From Rhodospirillales bacterium (lineage in GTDB: Bacteria; Pseudomonadota; Alphaproteobacteria; Rhodospirillales; Casp-alpha2), in the NCBI GenBank assembly GCA_021775105.1, contig JAJFIJ010000112.1:1-41560 (forward strand): a DNA stretch of 41,560 bases, in the 5' to 3' direction. The translations under genes were made by a program, and so were the position numbers. Below, piece after piece: positions 32,903-40,608 of this stretch. The first letter of the stretch is position 1. Each line of letters opens with the position of its first letter. The notes beneath the pieces are model-generated. The model had not been told where the DNA came from. It saw nothing but the letters and a program-made list of their open reading frames with translations, and made no database searches.

Positions 32903-35900
32903 TTGGCGCAGGTATCACCGGTTTCGCAACAGATTTGGGACATGAAATACCGCCTGAAGACGCAGGATGGTATCCCTGTCGACAAATCGATTGCCGACAG
33001 CTGGCGGCGGGTCGCCCGCGCGCTGGCCCAGCCGGAACAGGACGCAGCGCACTGGGAGCAACGGTTCTTTGAGGCGCTGGATGATTTCCGTTTTTTACCG
33101 GCGGGCCGGATTTTGGCCGGTGCCGGTGCCGAGCGGCAGGTGACGCTGTTTAACTGTTTTGTTATGGGTGATATCCCGGATGACATGGCGGGCATTTTCG
33201 ACAGTCTGAAAGAAGCCGCCCTGACCATGCAGCAAGGTGGCGGCATCGGCTATGATTTCTCGACGCTCCGCCCGAAAGGGGCACGTGTTTACAAGGTCGG
33301 CGCCGATGCGTCGGGGCCATTGTCATTTATGGATGTCTGGGATTCCATGTGCCGCACGATCATGAGTGCCGGGTCGCGGCGCGGCGCGATGATGGCGGTG
33401 ATGCGGTGTGATCACCCAGATATTCTTGATTTCATTGAGGCCAAGCAGGAAGCCGGGCGCCTGCGCATGTTCAATTTGTCGGTTCTGGTGACGGACGCCT
33501 TCATGCAGGCGGTCAAGGAAGATGCGGCCTGGGAATTGCAATTTGACGGGGTGACTTACCGGAGCCTGCCGGCGCGGGAAATCTGGGACAAGATCATGCA
33601 GGCAACCTATGCCTATGCTGAACCCGGTGTCATTTTCATTGATCGCATCAACGCCAAAAACAACCTGCATTACTGTGAAACCATTCACGGCACCAATCCC
33701 TGCGTAACGGAGGATACCTGGGTAATGACCGGCGATGGGCCAAGGCAGGTGCATCAATTACTGGGGAAATCTTTTGATGCGCTGGTTAACGGGCAATTGC
33801 ACAAATCTACCAGCGCCGGGTTTTTCAAGACCGGGGAAAAACAGGTGTTTTGTCTTACTGCCAGCGAAGGGCAAAAACTGAAATTGACAGCGGATCATCC
33901 GGTGCGGCGTGTTGTCCGAAAAACCCGTAAGTCATTGGAAACGGAATGGACCCCTGCCGGTGAAATCAATGTGGGCGATATGATCATGATTCATGATCAT
34001 CGTTCGGAGGCCGGATGGGCAGGAGACTATACCCGCGAACAAGGGTATTTGATGGGCCTGCTTATCGGTGACGGTACGCTGAAGCAGGACAAAGCCGTTC
34101 TCTCCGTCTGGCCCGGTCAACTGGCGGGAAATGGCGGGAGCTGCATATCTGGTGTTTCAGGTGTGATGAATGAAGCCGAAATGGCGGCCCGCCATCTTGA
34201 TCATAGAAGCGATTTTGCCGGCTGGCTTGAGGTGCCGGGGCGTGGCGAATATCGCCTGTCAACCGGGGCAATCAAAAAGCTGGCGCTTGAACTCGGTATG
34301 CTGCCGGGCAACAAGTCAATCACGGCAAAAACCGAAAATGCATCAAGCGAGTTTTCGATAGGGTTTTTGCGCGGTTTTTTTGATGCCGATGGTTCGGTTC
34401 AGGGATCGCAGGAAAAGGGTGTAAGTATTCGCCTCAGCCAAAGTGACCTTGAACGTCTTCAGGCTGTCCAGCGTATGTTGGCACGGCTCGGAATCATCTC
34501 CGTCATCTATCAGGAACGGCGGAGTGCAGGTAAACGTTTGTTGCCGGATGGTAAAGGTGGGGCGGCCCTTTATCCAACAAAAGCGTCCCACGAACTGGTT
34601 ATTGCCAATGAAAATGTCGGGCGTTATGCAGAATATATCGGTTTCGCCGATACAGAAAAATCTACCCGGCTGAAAGTGTTGCTGTCGTCCTACAAGCGCC
34701 CGCCCAATCGAGAGCGGTTCACTGTCGTTGTGTCAGAGATCGAATGTCTGGGCGTCGAGCCGGTCTTTGATGTTCAGGTTCCCGGCGTCAATGCCTTCGA
34801 TGCCAATGGATTTTATGTTCATAACTGCGGAGAACAGCCGTTGCCGCCCTACGGGGCGTGCCTGCTGGCGTCGGTCAATCTGGCCAGACTGGTCAATGAT
34901 CCGTTTACGCCTGAAGCGGCGCTTGATCTGGATGAGCTTGATCATCTGGTAACGACCGCCGTTCGCATGATGGACAACGTCATTGATGTATCGAACTTCC
35001 CGCTTGATGAACAGCGTCAGGAAGCGGAAGCCAAACGGCGCATCGGTCTCGGTATTACCGGGCTTGCCGATGCGCTGATCATGTGTGAAGCGCGCTACGG
35101 GGGTGCACGGGCGGTTGAATTGACGGAAAGTTGGATGTCCCGACTGGAGCGTGCGGCTTATCTGGCATCTATCGACCTCGCCCGGGAGAAAGGTTCTTTC
35201 CCGTTGTTCGACCGGGAAAAGTTCCTCGAAGGTGAAACCGTTCGGGGACTTGATCAGGATATCCGCGATGGCATCGCCGAACATGGTATCCGCAACGCGT
35301 TGCTGACCTCCGTCGCTCCGACAGGCACGATTTCCCTGTTTGCCGACAACGTTTCTTCGGGGCTGGAGCCGGTATTCAGCTTCAAATATTCGCGCCACTT
35401 GCTGATGCCGGACGGTACGCGCCGCGAAGAGGATGTCACGGACTACGCCTACCGTCTGTACCGTCGCCTGAAGGGCGAAGACACCCCCCTGACGGATGCC
35501 TTTGTCGATGCCCAGGGCCTCAGCCCGAACGATCATCTGGTGATGCAGGCGGTGGTGCAGAAACATATCGACAGTTCCATTTCGAAAACGATCAACGTTC
35601 CGGAGCAGATCTCGTTTGACAGTTTCAAGGACATCTACATGCAGGCCTACGATCTTGGCTGCAAGGGCTGCACGACTTATCGACCGAACGATGTCACCGG
35701 CGCGGTTCTGGAAGTTAAAGGCAAAACCAGACAACAGATTGCCGAACCGGAATTGCCGCTTGAAGCCCCGTCGGTGACGACAATGCCAAAGGATCAGGGC
35801 GATTCGGGGGCTGTCGTGCAGATGTTCCGCCCGCTTGACCGTCCCGGCGATCTGCAAGGCAAGACGTACAAGATCCAGTGGCCGGACAGCGATCATGCGA

Positions 35901-36400
35901 TGTATATCACGCTGAATGATATTCTTGATGATTCCGGACGTATTCGCCCGTTCGAGATATTTATCAACTCGAAAAACATGGAACATTTCGCCTGGACGGT
36001 GGCGCTGACACGTATGATTTCCGCTGTTTTTCGCCGCGGCGGCGATGTTTCGTTTGTTGTTGAAGAGCTGAAAGCCGTGTTTGATCCGCGTGGCGGGCAG
36101 TGGATGAAAGGACGCTACGTTCCGTCCTTGCTGGCGGCAATCGGCGAAGTTATCGAGCAGCACATGATCAGTGTCGGGTTTCTCAAGGCGCCGGGACAAC
36201 TGGCGGATGGCGAACACCCCCAGCGCGCCATTGTTAACATGGGCAATCCGCATGTCGATGATGTCGCAGACACCGAGCAAACCGGCCCGAAATCGTCAGG
36301 CCCCGGTTTCCGGCAATGTCCCAAATGCGCCCAGCTATCGCTCATACGTCAGGAAGGTTGCGACAGCTGCACCAGCTGTGGTTACTCGAAATGCGGATAA
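32903..36400 (+). CDS. nrdJ: Adenosylcobalamin-dependent (class II) ribonucleotide reductase NrdJ, containing an intein
   Basis: Makes deoxyribonucleotides using a B12-generated thiyl radical, independent of O2. 1165 residues before splicing, about 790 after removal of the 375-residue intein (residues 267-641). Extein features: first redox Cys in TLFNCFVMGD (about 85), active-site NPCGEQPLPP restored only by splicing, GITGLADALIM, APTGTISLFADN, and a C-terminal zinc-ribbon-like CPKCAQL...CDSCTSCGYSKCG with the shuttle cysteines. The start is TTG 32903 with AGGAG (32890-32894) 8 nt upstream; the next ATG (32942) lacks such a site. Own promoter and possible DnaA/palindromic control upstream. 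A VOC gene follows at 11 nt. Confidence 0.95.
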   Translation: MAQVSPVSQQIWDMKYRLKTQDGIPVDKSIADSWRRVARALAQPEQDAAHWEQRFFEALDDFRFLPAGRILAGAGAERQVTLFNCFVMGDIPDDMAGIFDSLKEAALTMQQGGGIGYDFSTLRPKGARVYKVGADASGPLSFMDVWDSMCRTIMSAGSRRGAMMAVMRCDHPDILDFIEAKQEAGRLRMFNLSVLVTDAFMQAVKEDAAWELQFDGVTYRSLPAREIWDKIMQATYAYAEPGVIFIDRINAKNNLHYCETIHGTNPCVTEDTWVMTGDGPRQVHQLLGKSFDALVNGQLHKSTSAGFFKTGEKQVFCLTASEGQKLKLTADHPVRRVVRKTRKSLETEWTPAGEINVGDMIMIHDHRSEAGWAGDYTREQGYLMGLLIGDGTLKQDKAVLSVWPGQLAGNGGSCISGVSGVMNEAEMAARHLDHRSDFAGWLEVPGRGEYRLSTGAIKKLALELGMLPGNKSITAKTENASSEFSIGFLRGFFDADGSVQGSQEKGVSIRLSQSDLERLQAVQRMLARLGIISVIYQERRSAGKRLLPDGKGGAALYPTKASHELVIANENVGRYAEYIGFADTEKSTRLKVLLSSYKRPPNRERFTVVVSEIECLGVEPVFDVQVPGVNAFDANGFYVHNCGEQPLPPYGACLLASVNLARLVNDPFTPEAALDLDELDHLVTTAVRMMDNVIDVSNFPLDEQRQEAEAKRRIGLGITGLADALIMCEARYGGARAVELTESWMSRLERAAYLASIDLAREKGSFPLFDREKFLEGETVRGLDQDIRDGIAEHGIRNALLTSVAPTGTISLFADNVSSGLEPVFSFKYSRHLLMPDGTRREEDVTDYAYRLYRRLKGEDTPLTDAFVDAQGLSPNDHLVMQAVVQKHIDSSISKTINVPEQISFDSFKDIYMQAYDLGCKGCTTYRPNDVTGAVLEVKGKTRQQIAEPELPLEAPSVTTMPKDQGDSGAVVQMFRPLDRPGDLQGKTYKIQWPDSDHAMYITLNDILDDSGRIRPFEIFINSKNMEHFAWTVALTRMISAVFRRGGDVSFVVEELKAVFDPRGGQWMKGRYVPSLLAAIGEVIEQHMISVGFLKAPGQLADGEHPQRAIVNMGNPHVDDVADTEQTGPKSSGPGFRQCPKCAQLSLIRQEGCDSCTSCGYSKCG
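33701..34825 (+). mobile_element. LAGLIDADG-endonuclease intein in nrdJ
   Basis: 375-residue in-frame protein intron. First residue Cys in CVTEDTWVMTGDGPRQV; block B Thr-x-x-His in LKLTADHPVRR; two dodecapeptide endonuclease motifs, LMGLLIGDGTL and FLRGFFDADGSVQG; block F/G VFDVQVPGVNAFDANG then FYVHN; +1 extein residue Cys. This is a complete class 1 set (Cys1, penultimate His, Asn, Cys+1), so splicing should work. Both acidic DOD residues are visible, so the homing endonuclease may be active. Insertion is between NP and CGEQ of the RNR active site. Confidence 0.94.
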
Positions 36401-36411
36401 GGGTTTGAGAC

Positions 36412-36843
36412 ATGGAACAGAGATTGAGTATGGTCTCATTGGGCGTCGAAAATGTCGCCGAGAGCACGGCATTCTACGACCGGCTGGGATGGAAAAAATC
36501 TGAAACCGCGAGCAACGACGCGATCACCTTTATTCAGTTGGGCGGGATCATGCTTGGGCTCTACGGTCGTGGACCATTGGCGGAGGATATTGGCATAGAG
36601 GATTCCGCGCGCACAGATTTTTCGGGCATAACCCTTGCCCACAACACCCGCAGCAAGGAACAGGTTGATGACGTTCTGTCGTTGGTCGTCAACGCCGGAG
36701 CGAAGTTGCTGAAACCGGGACAGGATGTGTTCTGGGGCGGGTATTCGGGATATTTTGCCGATCCCGATGGTCACATCTGGGAGGTTGCCTGGAATCCGTT
36801 TCTTGAAATCTCCGAAAATGGCGCGATCATCCTGCCGGACTGA
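36412..36843 (+). CDS. VOC-superfamily (glyoxalase/bleomycin-resistance type) protein
   Basis: 143 residues forming two beta-alpha-beta-beta-beta modules: MVSLGVENVAESTAFYDRLGW at the start and GGYSGYFADPDGHIWEVAWNP at the end, the latter with the metal-ligand Glu typical of the superfamily. The substrate cannot be told from sequence. Close spacing to nrdJ suggests co-transcription, although no functional link is known. Confidence 0.88.
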   Translation: MEQRLSMVSLGVENVAESTAFYDRLGWKKSETASNDAITFIQLGGIMLGLYGRGPLAEDIGIEDSARTDFSGITLAHNTRSKEQVDDVLSLVVNAGAKLLKPGQDVFWGGYSGYFADPDGHIWEVAWNPFLEISENGAIILPD

Positions 36844-36866
36844 CGGGCCAGAGTTCAGGGCAATCG

Positions 36867-37943
36867 TCAGGCTTCCGGGATCGGCACGCCATCATTCAGC
36901 ATCTCACCGGCAACTTTACGCAGGTGCTCGACGTGTTCTTTTTTGGCGAAGATGACTTCACAGAGTTCACAATTAACCGAATAGTCAGACGGCAGGTCAA
37001 AGTGTTTGCTGAGTTCCTTGTGCATGTCGCGCAACGGAACATGGGTCAGGTAACGATTGACCAGATTGGTGCTGGCGTTGGTGATGATCTCGGAAACCGA
37101 ATGATCATAAATGCTGCCAAGAGACAAACCTTCGATGTAACGGTTAAATCCACAACAGGGGACAACATAGCCTTCTGGCTGAACAACAAAACGCCCGATT
37201 GACGGACAGATGCCGAAAGCCTCAAGCGGTTTGGTTTCCATCGTCTGTTCTTCAATTTCCTTGCCACGACCGAGCTTGGCAATAATCGTTCTGGGCCGAA
37301 TTTTATACGTGTCTTCGGCAATGCCCTGACTGGCCAGGTATTCATTGAACTCGGCGACCAGATGCTCCTTGTCCTTGGAATATTCAAAATCGATGGTGAA
37401 GGGCAGACCAAACTGTTTGTAATAGGCGTCGATGATGTTGCGGGCGTTGGATAGTTCGATCCATTCCTGATGATATTCGCCGGCACTCATGCTCAGCATG
37501 TCTTCTGGTGGCGCAAACCCGGCGTCTGTCAGCAGATTGAGAACATTGCGGGTCGATTGTCTGGATTTTCCCCAGAACCCGTTACTGACAATACTGACAC
37601 TTTCATAGCCGATCCGCTTCGCCAATTTGATGATTTTAGCCATCGACTTGGCATATAGAAAAGCCTCGCCGCCACTGATTCCAAGGCGAACAAAACCGGC
37701 CTCACGCCCTTCACGGACCATGTCGAGCATGCGGTCTTCATCAAGCGCTGTTTTGTTGTCGAGGTCCGCGCCCTGATAACAGAATTTGCAGCGAATATTG
37801 CATTTATAGGCAATCCGGATGGTTAGCGATTCAGGATCAAAAATATTCGGAACTTCATTGTCTGCGGACGTAACAGGCGATGGCGGTTCGACCGACAATG
37901 AGACAGGCGGTTCAACAGATAGTGATGGTGCTGAATAATTCAC
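36867..37943 (-). CDS. Radical SAM/SPASM-type protein of unknown substrate
   Basis: 358 residues. Radical SAM [4Fe-4S] motif CNIRCKFC (about 49-56), SAM-binding LGISGGEAFLY, and a C-terminal cysteine set (CPSIGRFVVQPEGYVVPCCGF and SVNCELCEV) fitting a SPASM/twitch auxiliary cluster. Such enzymes modify peptides, carbohydrates or other small substrates; many are RiPP maturases. No precursor-peptide-like ORF with a good ribosome site is visible in the adjoining gaps. The N-terminal leader is odd: two copies of LSVEPP before the catalytic domain. Start is GTG 37943 with GGGGAG 7 nt upstream. No neighbouring gene obviously shares its pathway. Confidence 0.85.
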   Translation of the reverse strand: MNYSAPSLSVEPPVSLSVEPPSPVTSADNEVPNIFDPESLTIRIAYKCNIRCKFCYQGADLDNKTALDEDRMLDMVREGREAGFVRLGISGGEAFLYAKSMAKIIKLAKRIGYESVSIVSNGFWGKSRQSTRNVLNLLTDAGFAPPEDMLSMSAGEYHQEWIELSNARNIIDAYYKQFGLPFTIDFEYSKDKEHLVAEFNEYLASQGIAEDTYKIRPRTIIAKLGRGKEIEEQTMETKPLEAFGICPSIGRFVVQPEGYVVPCCGFNRYIEGLSLGSIYDHSVSEIITNASTNLVNRYLTHVPLRDMHKELSKHFDLPSDYSVNCELCEVIFAKKEHVEHLRKVAGEMLNDGVPIPEA

Positions 37944-38069
37944 AATACCACTCCCCGGTCCGAGGACCCTAAATTAACGGTATAATGATAAATCAAATGC
38001 CAACAATATGATAATATTATTAGAGTCCTTCTAATTCACTTGACGCGCAAAGTGGTTTGTATGGTTTGT

Positions 38070-39110
38070 CTAACCTCGAAGGATGTCGCCGAGCACGTCG
38101 GCGGCTTCATCGACCATGGCGCGCGATATATCCAGATGGGTTACGGCGCGCATCCGCGTATCGTCACGTGCGCCGATCTGGATGCCGTGCTCCAGCAGCC
38201 GCGAAATAATTTCCGGCGCGGTAAATGGCGTGTGTGAGACATCAAAGAACACAAGATTCGTCTCGACGGTTTCCGGGTCCAGTCTGATGCCGGGTATGTC
38301 ACGAAGCCGGGATGCCAGATGGCGCGCGTTCTCGTGATCTTCTGCCAGTCGTTCAACGTTGTTTTCCAGCGCGTATACACCGGCGGCGGCGATGATCCCG
38401 GACTGGCGCATGGCACCGCCCAACAGGTGTTTAAGGCGAAACGCCTGTTCAATGAAATCACTGTCGCCGGCAATAACGGCACCGACCGGACAGCCCAGCC
38501 CTTTCGAAAGATCAATCCACAGGGAATCCTGGGTGGCGGCATAATCGGTCGCCGGGGTGCCGCTCTCGACAACGGCGTTTAGCAGTCTGGCTCCGTCCAT
38601 GTGGCATTTGATGCCGACATCGCGGGTCCGTTGAAATATGCTTTGCAGCGTTTCCACCGGCCACACCGTACCCCCACCGAAATTGCAGGTGTTTTCCACT
38701 GAAACCAGCGCCGATCTCGGGACGTTGCGCTTGGATGGGCGCAGCGCCGCCTCAATCTGGTCTGCCGTGAAAATGCCGCGTTTTCCATCTACCGTGCGCA
38801 TCATTGCCCCGGCGATGGCTGCCGGTCCGCCGGTTTCCGAATGAATGGTATGGGCGGTTACATCGGCGATGATCTCGTCACCGGGCTGACACCAGATGCG
38901 GTAGGCAATCTGGTTGCACATTGTCCCGGACGGCAAAAAAAGGGCGGCCTGCTTACCTAGAAGTTCGGCGACCATATCTTGCAGGAGGTTGGTCGTCGGG
39001 TCCGTACCGTGCTGCTCGTCACCAACTTCAGCAGACGCGATGGCCTCGCGCATGGCTGGGCCGGGTTGGGTATGAGTGTCGGAATATAGGTCGATACGAA
39101 CCTTGCTCAT
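38070..39110 (-). CDS. Low-specificity threonine aldolase family protein
   Basis: 346 residues, PLP fold type I. It opens with DLYSDTHTQPGPAMREAI, as threonine aldolases do, contains LFLPSGTMCNQIA, the HMDGARLLNA cofactor Asp, and the PLP lysine in WIDLSKGLGCPVGAV. Such enzymes cleave L-threonine/allo-threonine to glycine and acetaldehyde, or act on other beta-hydroxy amino acids. The gene follows the secretion genes on the same strand (21 nt after the membrane-fusion gene), probably in the same transcript without functional connection. Confidence 0.9.
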   Translation of the reverse strand: MSKVRIDLYSDTHTQPGPAMREAIASAEVGDEQHGTDPTTNLLQDMVAELLGKQAALFLPSGTMCNQIAYRIWCQPGDEIIADVTAHTIHSETGGPAAIAGAMMRTVDGKRGIFTADQIEAALRPSKRNVPRSALVSVENTCNFGGGTVWPVETLQSIFQRTRDVGIKCHMDGARLLNAVVESGTPATDYAATQDSLWIDLSKGLGCPVGAVIAGDSDFIEQAFRLKHLLGGAMRQSGIIAAAGVYALENNVERLAEDHENARHLASRLRDIPGIRLDPETVETNLVFFDVSHTPFTAPEIISRLLEHGIQIGARDDTRMRAVTHLDISRAMVDEAADVLGDILRG

Positions 39111-39131
39111 GCGCCTGCCTGCCTGTTTTGC

Positions 39132-40607
39132 CTATCTTTCACGGAAGGCTTCGTTGAAGGCTTTATAAATAGGTTTCAGCAGGTATTCGGCCAGGGTTTT
39201 TTCGCCGGTCTTGATATCCGCCATAACCGTCATGCCCGGCACCACCAGATTTCGGTCCGGTTGGTCGCCGACATAATTTTTCTCCAGGCGAATATGGGCC
39301 CGGTAGAAAGGTTTGCCTTCTTCGTCTTCCAGCGTGGTTGCCGAAATGCGTTCGATCACGCCGTTGATCTGACCATAACGGGTATAGTCATATGTCAGAA
39401 CCTTGACCGTCGCGGTCTGTCCCTTGAATACAAAACCGATGTCGTCCGTGGTTATGCGTGCTTCGACAACAAGCTCCGCATCGGTTGGAATAACCTCAAC
39501 AACAACTTCCCCCGGCGCCAGAACGCCGCCAACGGTTTCTGTTTGCAGGTTCTGGATGACGCCCGTCACCGGCGACCTGATCTGCAACCGCGCGACCTTG
39601 TCTTCGACCTGGGCAATCGATTCTTCCAGTTCGGCAATTTCCGCATAGATTTTGCCGAGGCTTTCAGAGGCTTCAACAACCATGCGCGTGCTAATCTCGT
39701 CTTTACGACTCTCCAGTTCGGCAATGGTCTTCCTGACCAGTCGTTGCTGGCCTTTGTTCTCGGCCATCTGACCTTCGGTACGGGCCAGTTCTCGCTGATT
39801 GTCGAGCATCACCAGTTTGGGCTGAAGTCCCTTGCGCATCAGTTCCATGCGCATGCCGATCTGTTCGTTGAGCAGGGCTATCTGATCTTTGATGGATTGT
39901 TCCTGCCCACGCAGCAACTGAATCTCCGACTGTTTCTGGGCGACCTGCTTTTCGATAACGTTAATCTGGGCATCAACCGACATGCGCTTGGCTTCGAAAA
40001 TCCGGGCCTGTGAATTGACCAATTGCTGATAGCGTTCATCAACTTCCTTGTGATCAACGGACTGACCAGATGCAAAGGCCCGCAACTGTTCGGCTTCCAG
40101 TTTAAGACCGGTCAAACGGGTTATCAGCTGATCGCGCTCAGGCATCGCACCGGTCGGTTCCAGGTCCATGACGACGTCACCTTTTAGGATGATATCGCCA
40201 TCCTTGACGTTGATTTTCTTGATGATGCCGCCTTCAAGATGCTGGATTTTCTTGACCGACCCGACCGGTGAAACTTCACCGGAACTGACGACGACTTCGG
40301 TAATACGTGTGTAGGAAGACCAGGTTATAAACGCACCAACGAATATAATGATCACGAACGCCGCCAGCCGGACAATGCCGCCGGGGCCTTCTTCTTCCAG
40401 CATCAGAGACTGCGCAAGGCGCTTTTTGCCGACTGCGTAGCTGTCTTCGGCCGGGGCAGAATGATCATCCCGGCGCTGTTTCTTCTTGATTGGTTGCAGG
40501 GATTGTTGTTTGTCGTCCATGTCCATTTCCCCTTGCGCTCCCGGTCCCCTTTTTCCCGTGTCATCGAGAAAACCCGGAACCCGTTCACGCTCCATATTTT
40601 CCGCCAT
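39132..40607 (-). CDS. Type I secretion membrane-fusion protein (HlyD/PrtE family)
   Basis: About 491 residues from ATG 40607. Cytoplasmic N-terminal 80 residues (charged, KKKQRRDDHSAPAED), one membrane helix (IVRLAAFVIIIFVGAFITW), a lipoyl-like half (GSVKKIQHLEGGIIKKINVKDG), a long coiled coil, the second lipoyl half (LQIRSPVTGVIQNLQTETVGG) and a beta-barrel with the family's C-terminal signature (VVPGMTVMADIKTGEKTLAEYLLKPI). It bridges the inner-membrane ABC exporter and an outer-membrane TolC-type channel. A longer reading to 40652 would overlap the ABC gene; ATG 40607 follows that stop by 1 nt with GGAAGG/AAAGAG upstream. Confidence 0.93.
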   Translation of the reverse strand: MAENMERERVPGFLDDTGKRGPGAQGEMDMDDKQQSLQPIKKKQRRDDHSAPAEDSYAVGKKRLAQSLMLEEEGPGGIVRLAAFVIIIFVGAFITWSSYTRITEVVVSSGEVSPVGSVKKIQHLEGGIIKKINVKDGDIILKGDVVMDLEPTGAMPERDQLITRLTGLKLEAEQLRAFASGQSVDHKEVDERYQQLVNSQARIFEAKRMSVDAQINVIEKQVAQKQSEIQLLRGQEQSIKDQIALLNEQIGMRMELMRKGLQPKLVMLDNQRELARTEGQMAENKGQQRLVRKTIAELESRKDEISTRMVVEASESLGKIYAEIAELEESIAQVEDKVARLQIRSPVTGVIQNLQTETVGGVLAPGEVVVEVIPTDAELVVEARITTDDIGFVFKGQTATVKVLTYDYTRYGQINGVIERISATTLEDEEGKPFYRAHIRLEKNYVGDQPDRNLVVPGMTVMADIKTGEKTLAEYLLKPIYKAFNEAFRER

Positions 40608-40608
40608 C

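Noticed and set aside
34733-36280. 515-codon minus-strand ORF inside nrdJ
   Set aside because: Antisense to conserved RNR sequence; His/Arg/Gln-rich composition typical of a shadow frame; no ribosome site or recognisable domain.
37944-38069. RiPP precursor upstream of the radical SAM gene
   Set aside because: No minus-strand ORF with start codon, ribosome site and Cys/Gly-rich core could be found in the 126-nt gap.
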